Shown piece by piece: positions 52,101-60,017 of a DNA stretch of 64,000 bases. The notes under the pieces were generated by a model, which did no database searches, had not been told where the DNA came from, and saw only the letters and a list, made by a program, of their open reading frames with translations. The stretch spans positions 106,749-170,748 of the forward strand of contig JAIBEX010000011.1 of the NCBI GenBank assembly GCA_019459455.1, given 5' to 3'. The DNA comes from Weeksellaceae bacterium (GTDB lineage: Bacteria; Bacteroidota; Bacteroidia; Flavobacteriales; Weeksellaceae). Every line of letters begins with the position of its first letter. Position 1 is the first letter of the stretch. Made by a program: the position numbers and the translations under genes.

Positions 52101-53136
52101 TGAGCGCTTTGACGTGATCCTGATGGACTATCATATGCCGGTAATCTCTGGTCTGCAGACCATTGACAAAATAAAAGAACTTTTTGAGCAACAGGACGAA
52201 CTGTCGCCGCTGGTGGTACTTCATACTTCCTCAGAGGAACACGAGGTAATAAATTCCTTTCGCCAAAACGAAAAGAGCTACTGTTTACTTAAGCCAATCA
52301 AATCCGACGAGCTTTATAACACCCTCCGACTCGCGGTAAAAAATATCAAGAAAAAACATGTGGAGGAAATCAATCTTCTGCCGAGAGAGGAAGCTGGGTT
52401 CGCGCAGTTTCAGAATGTCTTATTGGTAGATGATAATCCGGTAAATATGGTTTTAAACAGCAAAATGATGCAGTCCATCGCCCCGGAGGCCCGGCTTACA
52501 GAGGCACTGGACGGATTGCAGGCACTGGAACACTGCCGGAAGGAAAGGTTTGACCTCATCCTCATGGATGTACAGATGCCTGTAATGGACGGCATTGAAG
52601 CAACTAAACAGATCCGTACATTATCCGAATATGGTGGGGTTAAAATCATCGGGGTAACCGCGGGAAATGTATCGGGCGAAAAAGAAAAATGTCTGCAGGC
52701 AGGTATGGACGACTTCCTGCCCAAACCCCTTCGCCGGGCGGACCTGCAGGGAATGCTGGAAAAACACCAGGATGCCAAAAATTCGCAGGAAGCCCTGAGG
52801 AATCCCGAACAGTATCTGGATATGGACCATCTGAATGAGCAGGTTGGTGACGATGAAGAGTTCAATAGCATGTTCCTGAACCTTGTAGTTAAGGAACTGG
52901 AAGCTTCCCGGATAAATTTGAACGCTGCTGCGGAAGGCAGGGATTTTGAAGGGATTAAAAAGATCCTTCACAAGCTGAAGGGGACAGCCGGGACAGCCGG
53001 TTTATTCAGTCTGGCAGAAACTGCCGGCAATTGGGAAAATCAAATAGAAATAAATCCGGAGGATTCCGCCATGAACGAAGAAATCTCTACCGGAATTACA
53101 ATTGGGTTGGATCTAATAAAAAAATTGATTAATTAA
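49198..53136 (+). CDS. Multi-domain hybrid sensor kinase with complete phosphorelay
   Basis: 1312 residues, no signal peptide and no clear membrane helix. GAF domain about 20-170 (ACLVADCPASLIAMMERET, GTLCVIDYKPR), then four PAS-like segments (about 185-675). HisKA with H near 691 in NMSHEIRTPLNG, HATPase about 745-910 (DTGIGI, GGTGLGLTIS), receiver 1 with D near 977 (ILMDYHMP), receiver 2 with D near 1123 (ILMDVQMPVMDG) and an HPt domain with H near 1258 (ILHKLKGTAGTAG). An AGGAG sequence 6-7 bp before the ATG is unusual for this phylum. Cytoplasmic; likely senses a soluble or redox signal. Head of the glycan-synthase operon. Confidence 0.93.
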   Translation: MKKTTNQTLTNPLPVPEHEEERIKQLEFFDLLHLGKDPDLDVFAETACLVADCPASLIAMMERETQTIQSCVGLSFDFVDRKDTVCQYAIASGEMLVINDTLLDYRSSNNPLIHAAGIRFYAGVPLLDDKGLALGTLCVIDYKPRTLSDHQVVSLKKIGKAITTMLMMKKKNLQAEYFEQTFSVTNNLICVLDNELNIKSVNTAFELAVGVKQEDLRHRNFLESLRDPDPKLKILTEHLKISNEGLEIITTTGTNSSGKVVIEWFLKHNQSQTEIFCFGKNVTHLIEEKQKLEISERRFRNFFENAIGLMSTHDLEGKILSVNKKGREVLKYTEEETRTLNLRDLVPKQNLPLLEQYLQQISINKEDVGTMVLTTKDGEEVFWMYHNMVDTDEEGKPYVVSTALNVTEKFAMEKDLLYTKKILEQTSAAAQVGGWEVNLKKNSVFWSKSARDILKVDSAFKPDLENAFGFYKKESETRVRFLFERAVNEQIPFDEEFQLVQHGGNTLWVRVIGIPEMENGKCTKVFGIIQNVDVFKKIYLELSRKEAMLESFVSYVPAAVAMFDQDLRYLAVSRAWLAEFSMADRGIIGKNLFEVSSHIPRQRINIYMDALKGKSYRNENLAVQVTNKVELQHYKLEISPWYLSEGVVGGVTVSTVNITDTVKANVDLKNAKDMADLASKAKSEFLANMSHEIRTPLNGVIGFSDLLLKTPLNEMQTQYLNYINESGESLLNIINDILDFSKIEAGKMELIIDRTNIYDMVSQVLNVILYQSQKKELELLLNIEQGLPRNILLDEPRIKQVLINLLGNAVKFTGQGEIELKVQKLRMTAEHITLRFAVRDTGIGIPLEKQQRIFDAFTQEDSSVSKKYGGTGLGLTISNNILKYMGSSLTLSSQPEQGSVFYFDLTLPYEVGDASEEGDIEDLNIGRVLIVDDNENNRMILQHMLEYKNIESKLAANGMEALQILTAGERFDVILMDYHMPVISGLQTIDKIKELFEQQDELSPLVVLHTSSEEHEVINSFRQNEKSYCLLKPIKSDELYNTLRLAVKNIKKKHVEEINLLPREEAGFAQFQNVLLVDDNPVNMVLNSKMMQSIAPEARLTEALDGLQALEHCRKERFDLILMDVQMPVMDGIEATKQIRTLSEYGGVKIIGVTAGNVSGEKEKCLQAGMDDFLPKPLRRADLQGMLEKHQDAKNSQEALRNPEQYLDMDHLNEQVGDDEEFNSMFLNLVVKELEASRINLNAAAEGRDFEGIKKILHKLKGTAGTAGLFSLAETAGNWENQIEINPEDSAMNEEISTGITIGLDLIKKLIN

Positions 53137-53145
53137 AAATAAAGC

Positions 53146-53505
53146 ATGCATATTTTAGTAGCAGAAGACGACGAACTGATTTTAAAGACCATTGAACATA
53201 AATTATTGAAAGAGGGATATCAAGTTATTCTAACGCGTAACGGAAAAGAGGCCATTGAAACCATACAGAATACCGAAGTGGACCTTATTATCACCGATAT
53301 TATGATGCCTTTTGCCTCCGGTATCGAAATTCTTTCGGCAGTAAAAGCCACTGGCAAAGCCATTCCGGTCATCATGCTTTCCAGCATGGGGCAGGAGGAG
53401 GTCATTCTGAACGCCTTTGATTTAGGGGCATCCGATTTTATTGTAAAACCCTTCAGTCCAAATGAGTTGATGTTGCGGATAAAACGGTTTTCCGTACCCA
53501 AATAA
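53146..53505 (+). CDS. Receiver-only response regulator
   Basis: 119 residues, a single CheY-like domain: acidic pocket E7-D8-D9, phospho-acceptor D51 in IITDIMMP and K101 in IVKPFSP. No output domain, so it acts through protein contacts. It lies 9 bp after the hybrid kinase and 7 bp before the HEAT protein, so it may connect the phosphorelay to the membrane glycan machinery. Confidence 0.93.
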   Translation: MHILVAEDDELILKTIEHKLLKEGYQVILTRNGKEAIETIQNTEVDLIITDIMMPFASGIEILSAVKATGKAIPVIMLSSMGQEEVILNAFDLGASDFIVKPFSPNELMLRIKRFSVPK

Positions 53506-53512
53506 TGCTTAT

Positions 53513-54574
53513 ATGCCCGAGTCATTACATCTCCTTGTTTACATTTTCATAGGCATACTGACGGTAGTTCTATTGCTGATTTTTGCGGTGCTGTTCTACA
53601 GTTTTTATCTGTACAGGGAATTGCAGCACCGTAGATTTTGGGCAGTACTTATAGACAGAAAGGTCTCCAAAGCAATTGTTCATGGCATTCACGATTCTGC
53701 GACAAGTCCGCAGTTCGCCAAGGTCTCGCGACAATCCGGTTTTCGTGGTTTCTTTCTGGAAATGCTGGTCAGCTCGGAGAAGAAATTTTCCGGCTTGGCA
53801 CAAGGCGAAATTAGGGGGATTTTCCATTCCTATCACCTGGAGAAGGAGGCATACAAAAAACTTAGCCAAAAAAAGCCCTATCTGATTGCAGGCGGAATAC
53901 AGGAACTTACTGCCATGAATGTTGAGGAAGCAATCCCTCAGATATCGGTTTTTGTAAACCACCCGTCTCCGCAGGTTTTCCAGGAGGCACGTTATGCAAT
54001 GGCAGCCTTTAGGGGATTTGAAGGTCTGCAGTTTCTGGATAACATTTCCAACCGTATTTCCGACTGGCAGCAGTTGCGTCTTCTTCTTTCCATTACCCAC
54101 ATTCCCGAAGGTTCGGAAAGTACAGTTTTGCGCTGGCTCGGAAGCCCTAACAGTTCAGTGGTTATTTTTACGCTAAGTCTTTTAAGGAAGTTTCAGCTTT
54201 TGTCCCATTATCCCACAGTGTGGAATTTACTGGATCATCCGAACGAAGACGTGCGGGGCAAGGCAGTACAGACGCTGCAGTGTCTCGAAAATACTTCAAC
54301 CATGGTGGATCTTATTGATGTTTTTCCTAACCAACCCCTTCTGGTGCAGCTGGAGGTTCTAAAGGCCATGAAACGCTCCCGGGACCAGCGCTGTGTACCT
54401 TTTCTTCAGAATTTGCTGCTGCATTATGAGAACATAGCAATTAAAATCGGAGCTTCAGAAACGCTTTTTGCTCTGGGTCACGAGGCCTACCTTAAAAAAC
54501 TGGCTGAAAGTGATTCTTCCTCCGGTCATTTAATAAAAATTATAAAACACGCCTTGCAGGAAAGAGTATGTTAG
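53513..54574 (+). CDS. Membrane-anchored HEAT-repeat protein
   Basis: 353 residues. One N-terminal membrane helix (about 6-33) is followed by cytoplasmic helical repeats of HEAT type (HPSPQVFQEARYAMAAFRGF; HPNEDVRGKAVQTLQCLE; LLLHYENIAIKIGASETLFALG). HEAT arrays are protein-docking surfaces. Its last 7 bases overlap the start of the glycosyltransferase gene, so the products are translationally coupled and probably interact. It could be a receiver target or a clamp on the synthase. Confidence 0.85.
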   Translation: MPESLHLLVYIFIGILTVVLLLIFAVLFYSFYLYRELQHRRFWAVLIDRKVSKAIVHGIHDSATSPQFAKVSRQSGFRGFFLEMLVSSEKKFSGLAQGEIRGIFHSYHLEKEAYKKLSQKKPYLIAGGIQELTAMNVEEAIPQISVFVNHPSPQVFQEARYAMAAFRGFEGLQFLDNISNRISDWQQLRLLLSITHIPEGSESTVLRWLGSPNSSVVIFTLSLLRKFQLLSHYPTVWNLLDHPNEDVRGKAVQTLQCLENTSTMVDLIDVFPNQPLLVQLEVLKAMKRSRDQRCVPFLQNLLLHYENIAIKIGASETLFALGHEAYLKKLAESDSSSGHLIKIIKHALQERVC

Positions 54575-57500
54575 AGTTTTCTCATCTTCTTTATAAAATA
54601 CTGGTATGGCTGTTTTTAATCTATGGCAGCGCGGTGTTTATCATCTACATCTGGGTAGGAGTGTATGCCCTGGGCGCTGTGGTAAACTATAAAAAACAGA
54701 ATACATTTACCGATTACAGCATTATTGCTTCAAATCCCAATGCGCCAACATTCACTCTTATCGCTCCAGCGTACAATGAAGGCATGACGGTGGTGGAAAA
54801 TGTACGTTCCCTGCTCTCCCTGTACTATCACAACCTCGAAATCATTATTGTAAATGACGGAAGTAAAGACGATTCCATTACAAAGCTAATCGAAGCATAT
54901 AACCTGGAGTCCGTATCCTTTTTTGTGCAGGGTGAGATTCCTACCAAACCCATCCGGGGAATCTATAGAAGTAAGAATCCGGCGTTCAGCAAACTGATTG
55001 TTGTGGATAAGGAAAACGGGGGTAAGGCAGATGCACTAAATGTTGGGGTCAATATTTCTTCCGGTGAATATCTGGTATGCATCGATGTAGACTGTATCCT
55101 GGAGCAGGATGCCATTCTGAAACTCGCGAAACCTTTCCTGGAGCAATCTGAAAAACGCGTCATTGCCTGCGGGGGTGTGATTCGCCTTGCAAATAACTGT
55201 AAAGTGGAAAACGGAAAGGTGGTGGAGGTTAACCTGCCGAAAACACTGCTCGGAAAAACCCAGGTACTGGAATACATACGTGCATTTGTACTGGGCAGGA
55301 TGGCCTGGTCCCGTGCCTCCGGTCTCATTCTTATCTCCGGAGCCTTTGGGGTTTTCGACAGAAAAATAGTCCTGGCTTGCGGTGGGTATGATAAAGATAC
55401 AGTGGGCGAGGACATGGAGCTTGTGGTCCGTATGCGGAAGTATATGGAAGAGCGGAAGGAACCCTACCAAGTCGTCACCATCCCCGATCCCCTTTGCTGG
55501 ACAGAAGCTCCCGAAAGCAAAGATATCCTGCGAAAGCAGCGTAACCGGTGGATGCGCGGTACCATGGAAACCCTCTGGAAACACCGGAAACTCATGTTTA
55601 ATCCCAAATACGGAAAATTAGGGATGATCAGTTTGCCTTATTGGTTCTTTTTTGAATTCCTGGGTCCGGTTGTAGAGTTCCTGGGGTATGTTGTTTTCTT
55701 CGTTTTGCTCGTTTTGGGCGTCATTAACTGGCCTTTCTTCATTGTGCTTTTTGCGCTGGTGCTTTCCTCGGGATTTCTCTTTTCCATTTACGCCATCCTT
55801 GTGGATTTGGTAAGTCACCAGGTATACACGAAGCGTAAAGATTTTGTATCGCTTATCGGCACTGCGCTGTTGGAGCCTTTTTACTTTCATCCGATGGTGG
55901 TGAAAGCGGGCGTGAAAGGTTTTGTAGATTACTTCAAGAAGTCCCATGCCTGGGGCGATATGACCCGGCAGGGATTCAACCAGGAAACAAAGAATCTTCC
56001 GCTCGCGCAGCGGGTCATAGCAATCCTGAAATTGGGTCTTCGGTCCTGGGGAGTTGTCGCTTCGGTCTTTATACTGTTTTTTATGACTTCTGTAGTTGTT
56101 GAATGGGCGTGGTACCGGTATCGTGTGGAAGGATTTAATACGGACCTGATTATTGGAAACCTGCTGCTGGATAATGTACTTTTTATGTTCAAAATACTGT
56201 TCGGTCTGGGAATCCTGTATCTGGTCGCGAATTTTATTAAAGAACAGTGGGCGCGCAATATGGCATTGATTGTATTTACCAGCATGGTTCTTTTCCAGTT
56301 TGTACTGTTCATATATTTCTCGGAATCCGGAAACTTATTAGGCGCAGACGTGCAGTATTATGACCGCGAAGAAATGAAGCACACACTCGATGCAAGTGGA
56401 ATACTGAATTTTACAAATGTAGGCCTGGGGGTAATTTTAGCGCTTGTAGCCATTGTGCCTTTCTGGTTTGCAAGCAGGACGTCCTTTAAATCCATCGGTG
56501 TTGGACTGGGAATCCTTATCTTGGGCTTAGCAGCACTCTTCATTCCAAGGCAGGTGTTTATGCTGCACGACGTAAAGGAATTCGAGCAAAATGCCGCGAA
56601 AAGCAAATGGGAGTATTTTTTCAGTTCCAACATTAACAATATTATAAACCAACATCCTGAAATTACCGGTCTGCTCCGCAATTCGGGTGAATTTACGGTA
56701 CATTCCGGGATGTTGAATGAGGATTATCCCTTCTGGAAAGAAGAAAATACAAGGGATTTCCTGGGGCCCCTGCTTAACCCTTCGGAAAAGACCCCTAATC
56801 TTGTCCTTGTGGTGATGGAGGGGTTCGGACATGCCTACACGTCCCCCAGCGGATATATAGGCAACTTCGCTCCTTTCCTTGATTCACTGGCCGGAAAAAG
56901 TCTCTATTGGGAAAATGCCCTGAGTTCTACAGGTCGTACCTTCGGGGCGCTACCTACGCTTACGGGCTCGCTACCCTTTGGCAATAATGGCTTTTTAGAA
57001 ATTAATGAAACGCCCCCTCATTTTAATCTATTTAATGTTTTGAAGAAAAACGGTTTTAGCACCGGTTTCTTTTATGGGGGAGATGCCGGCTTTGACAAAA
57101 TGTACAGGTATTTAGAATACAGCCGAACGGACCGTATTGTGGATCAATCATCCTTCAGCTCCCCGTACCGAAAACTTCCATCAAAGAAAGGCACCAGCTG
57201 GGGATATGAGGATCAGTCGGTATTTACAAAAATGCTGGATATGCAGACGGTGGGAGAAGTGCCCTATTTTAATACCCTGTTTACCCTGTCCACACACAGT
57301 CCTTTTCTCATCAACAATACTGCACATTACGAAAAAAGGTACAAACAAGTTATGGCCAGCGGCAAGCTTACGGGCCCACAGAAGCATTGGGCGGGAAAAC
57401 ATAAAAAGCAACTGACCGCTGTACTGAATGGAGATGATGCCCTCAGGGGGTTCTTCTCTAAATACCGGCAGCGTCCGGACTTCGGAAATACGATATTTAT

Positions 57501-57978
57501 CATAACTGGGGACCACAGTATGCCGGAAATTTTGTTGCAGTCCAAAATAGATCGCTTTCACGTACCGCTGGTCATTTACTCTCCTTTAATTAGGGAGCCC
57601 AAACGCTATAAACCGACTGTAAGTCATTTTGATGTAGCACCTTCAGTGCTGGCCTATTACCGGAACAATTATAATATAAAAACACCTAAGACTGTAGCTT
57701 GGGTTGGTTCTGGTCTTCAGGGTGGGTCTGATAAAGTCACTGCAGGGATACCGATAATGAAAAGTAAGGACCAACTGTATAATTATGTATACGGAAACTA
57801 TCACCTTGAGGAAAATCAGCTTTTTTATCTGACGGGACTTGAGGAAGATCCCATTGCAGATGGCAAAGAGCTGGACCGGGTGGAGGCGCATTTCAATAAT
57901 TTCAAAGCCATGAATGCACGCTTCAATTCTGCTAAAAAACTTATGCCGGACAGTGTACTTGTAAGGTTCTTTAAGTAA
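54568..57978 (+). CDS. Fusion of GT2 polysaccharide synthase and LtaS-like phosphotransferase
   Basis: 1136 residues. An N-terminal helix (about 10-40) precedes a GT2 domain (about 60-340) with PAYNE near 67, DGS near 97, D173-V-D175, E281-D282 and QRNRW at 324-328. These are the marks of a processive synthase such as PgaC/IcaA or hyaluronan synthase. Further helices at about 355-420, 495-515, 535-585 and 618-660 lead to an alkaline-phosphatase-superfamily domain (about 740-1060) of the LTA-synthase type. Its E751, T791 (nucleophile, GRTFGALP), H910 (LSTHSPF) and D982-H983 (TGDHSMPE) match the metal and catalytic residues of LtaS. One protein could thus polymerise a glycan and add phosphoglycerol or phosphoethanolamine to it. 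Substrates are unknown. Confidence 0.9.
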   Translation: MLEFSHLLYKILVWLFLIYGSAVFIIYIWVGVYALGAVVNYKKQNTFTDYSIIASNPNAPTFTLIAPAYNEGMTVVENVRSLLSLYYHNLEIIIVNDGSKDDSITKLIEAYNLESVSFFVQGEIPTKPIRGIYRSKNPAFSKLIVVDKENGGKADALNVGVNISSGEYLVCIDVDCILEQDAILKLAKPFLEQSEKRVIACGGVIRLANNCKVENGKVVEVNLPKTLLGKTQVLEYIRAFVLGRMAWSRASGLILISGAFGVFDRKIVLACGGYDKDTVGEDMELVVRMRKYMEERKEPYQVVTIPDPLCWTEAPESKDILRKQRNRWMRGTMETLWKHRKLMFNPKYGKLGMISLPYWFFFEFLGPVVEFLGYVVFFVLLVLGVINWPFFIVLFALVLSSGFLFSIYAILVDLVSHQVYTKRKDFVSLIGTALLEPFYFHPMVVKAGVKGFVDYFKKSHAWGDMTRQGFNQETKNLPLAQRVIAILKLGLRSWGVVASVFILFFMTSVVVEWAWYRYRVEGFNTDLIIGNLLLDNVLFMFKILFGLGILYLVANFIKEQWARNMALIVFTSMVLFQFVLFIYFSESGNLLGADVQYYDREEMKHTLDASGILNFTNVGLGVILALVAIVPFWFASRTSFKSIGVGLGILILGLAALFIPRQVFMLHDVKEFEQNAAKSKWEYFFSSNINNIINQHPEITGLLRNSGEFTVHSGMLNEDYPFWKEENTRDFLGPLLNPSEKTPNLVLVVMEGFGHAYTSPSGYIGNFAPFLDSLAGKSLYWENALSSTGRTFGALPTLTGSLPFGNNGFLEINETPPHFNLFNVLKKNGFSTGFFYGGDAGFDKMYRYLEYSRTDRIVDQSSFSSPYRKLPSKKGTSWGYEDQSVFTKMLDMQTVGEVPYFNTLFTLSTHSPFLINNTAHYEKRYKQVMASGKLTGPQKHWAGKHKKQLTAVLNGDDALRGFFSKYRQRPDFGNTIFIITGDHSMPEILLQSKIDRFHVPLVIYSPLIREPKRYKPTVSHFDVAPSVLAYYRNNYNIKTPKTVAWVGSGLQGGSDKVTAGIPIMKSKDQLYNYVYGNYHLEENQLFYLTGLEEDPIADGKELDRVEAHFNNFKAMNARFNSAKKLMPDSVLVRFFK

Positions 57979-58111
57979 GCTTCCGCAAAATATAAGACAA
58001 TCATCACGCGGAAGAGCGGTAGATTACCCCTGAGAAAAAATATACAAATAGGGTGAACGGGTTACGGAATAAAACGTTTTGAATTTTGAAAAGCTATGAA
58101 TAGTTGCCGCC

Positions 58112-59371
58112 CTAAAACTTCTTCGTATACCCCAGGGAAAGGTCAAATTGGTTTCCTTTGGTACTAGGGCGGTATTCCTGGTTAAAATACATCGCTCCGA
58201 TGGAGAATAGATTGGTTTTCTTAACTGAAAAATTATACTCCGCACCTAATTTAAAGGTCTTCAGTTTATATGTTTCACTGTCCAGTAAGTTATTTCGGTT
58301 CTCCTCCGGACTTAACCCGGTGCCTGCCTGAAAAGCAATGTAATCCTGTGCTCCGTTGAAGTAATAGCGCACCGTACCGGTATAGGAATGGGAAATATTC
58401 CGGCTGTCCGGGGAAATATAGGTACGGAGGTTGAACCAGTAATTTTTATAGTATTTTCCTACTGCTGCCGTGTACAGCCATATCTGGTCTGAAAAATAAA
58501 GTTGACGGTAGCCGATTTCTGCTTCGAAGCTTTTTGGAAGGTTGGCGTTCAGGGATACACCAGTCCGGTATTTTGGAAAAATACCTACATCGTTGGAGTA
58601 AGCACCGCCTACATACAGATAAAACATATCTGAAATCCGCGGGTAGGCCTCCAATTCAATTTGGGTTCCCGTTTCACCAAATTTATTAGCCAGGTTTCCT
58701 TTTAGTATTACTGAGCCTATGGGAGTTACACGCTTATAACTTAGTCCCAGCATCTGCCAGTCATCATTAAACTGTTTGTCAAAGTGGGTGTACCCGTAGG
58801 TAATTCCTACCGCGTTCCTGGAGGTCATATCGTTAAGCCTTACCAGTAATTCACGACCCTCTGTGTGCGACGGATTTATTTGAAGCAGGCGCGCAACGGC
58901 CTGTTCAGCCTCCTCATAACGGTTCATGCTGTTGTAAATTTTGGCCTTCAAAAGCCATAGAGGCTCCGATTGGGGGTTTAGAGCGAGCCCCTTATCCAAA
59001 ATCTGCAGTGCCCTGTTCTCCTCCTCATTCCAGTATTCAAGGGAAGCATAAGCAAGATAAAAATCCTGATCTTTCACCTCCTTCTCTTCCAGTCCTGCGA
59101 AAACAACTCTGGCCTCAGGAAGATTTTTGTTCCATGTATAAAGTCTGCCCAGAAAGACGGCCACATCGGTATAATCCGGCGACTGTTTCAGGGCCTGCTT
59201 TGCCAGTGCAATGGCAGTGGGATAATCCTTGTGTTCAAATGCGGCTGTTCGGGCCTGTTGGAAAAGACCGTCGGCTGTCGTGGACTGCTGTGCAAAAGCG
59301 GCAAGAGGCAGCAGGGTAAGCAGCAGGGTATATACAATTTTTATTACGGCTGAGGTAGGGGATGCTTTCAA
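58112..59371 (-). CDS. TPR plus YaiO-type outer-membrane beta-barrel protein
   Basis: 419 residues starting with TTG at 59369-59371; no ATG or GTG is available in frame. Signal peptide about 1-28 (LLPLAAFAQQ). TPR repeats about 32-175 (AVFLGRLYTWNKNLPEARVVFAGLEEK; LLKAKIYNSMNRYEEAEQAVARLL). A YaiO-family barrel about 187-419 ends in the aromatic LGYTKKF. TPR plus barrel is also the design of PgaA and AlgK/AlgE-type exporters, so it is a candidate glycan export pore for the convergent synthase gene. Its -7 element is at 59398-59405. Confidence 0.87.
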   Translation of the reverse strand: MKASPTSAVIKIVYTLLLTLLPLAAFAQQSTTADGLFQQARTAAFEHKDYPTAIALAKQALKQSPDYTDVAVFLGRLYTWNKNLPEARVVFAGLEEKEVKDQDFYLAYASLEYWNEEENRALQILDKGLALNPQSEPLWLLKAKIYNSMNRYEEAEQAVARLLQINPSHTEGRELLVRLNDMTSRNAVGITYGYTHFDKQFNDDWQMLGLSYKRVTPIGSVILKGNLANKFGETGTQIELEAYPRISDMFYLYVGGAYSNDVGIFPKYRTGVSLNANLPKSFEAEIGYRQLYFSDQIWLYTAAVGKYYKNYWFNLRTYISPDSRNISHSYTGTVRYYFNGAQDYIAFQAGTGLSPEENRNNLLDSETYKLKTFKLGAEYNFSVKKTNLFSIGAMYFNQEYRPSTKGNQFDLSLGYTKKF

Positions 59372-59397
59372 AATGTTCAGGGGTTATGTTGCGGCAA

Positions 59398-59405
59398 CAA
59401 ATATA
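59398..59405 (-). promoter_or_regulatory. -7 element of the TPR/YaiO gene
   Basis: The reverse strand reads TATATTTG (TAnnTTTG), about 27 bp before the TTG start, giving a leader of about 20 nt and supporting the TTG. Confidence 0.5.
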
Positions 59406-59622
59406 TTGAACTTTTCGCTTTTATAGGTTCTTAGCCACAAGAAATGATCAACAGGACTTCGCAGTTTCAGGGTTTAACGAACCCATGCTACCTCGAAGCA
59501 ATCAATTTTTATAAAAAAGAGTTCGGACACCGGAAGAAGGTGTTCCTAAAAAACCTGAGGGTAAAGATTTTTTATCTTTTTGTTGAAAGCGACGACAGTG
59601 CAAATCACAGGTTCGGAGTCAT

Positions 59623-60012
59623 TCATAGCTGCCCCCAAATGTTGAGCAGCACTACTAACGAACTAAAGGCTATAATGGCAACATTCAGCAGTTTCCATCC
59701 GGGGTGTGGCAATTTTAAACAGATGCTGCTGATGACAATCGCTGCACCAGAAAGTAGAACCTGAACTGCAGTAATGCCCCACAATCCCAGAAACGGAGGA
59801 AAATAACTTAGATAGATCTGAACCCGTTCCTGCTGATCATCTCCCGTTTGAAAGGCGTAAATCCATAAACCAACTATAGCGGTCGCGACAAGGAAGCAGG
59901 CAGCGGAAAGGAGAGTCAAAGGTTTAAATCTGAATGGTTTTGCGATGGTCATAGGTCTGTTTTTTGAAAAATAATCCTGATTTGCCCGGTCTGAAAAGCT
60001 TGAATCCGACAC
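59623..60012 (-). CDS. Small membrane protein of unknown function
   Basis: Up to 129 residues with three hydrophobic segments (LTLLSAACFLVATAIVGLWIYA; FLGLWGITAVQVLLSGAAIVISS; LLNVAIIAFSSLVVLLNIW). The start is uncertain: GTG at 60012 lies 5 bp after the kinase stop codon and suggests co-transcription, while ATG at 59952 would give a shorter 109-residue protein. No family recognised. Confidence 0.6.
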   Translation of the reverse strand: MSDSSFSDRANQDYFSKNRPMTIAKPFRFKPLTLLSAACFLVATAIVGLWIYAFQTGDDQQERVQIYLSYFPPFLGLWGITAVQVLLSGAAIVISSICLKLPHPGWKLLNVAIIAFSSLVVLLNIWGQL

Positions 60013-60017
60013 ACCGA

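Noticed and set aside
59444..59764. 106-codon + strand frame between the YaiO gene and the small membrane protein gene
   Set aside because: It overlaps the antisense of the membrane protein gene for almost half its length and has no protein-like features.
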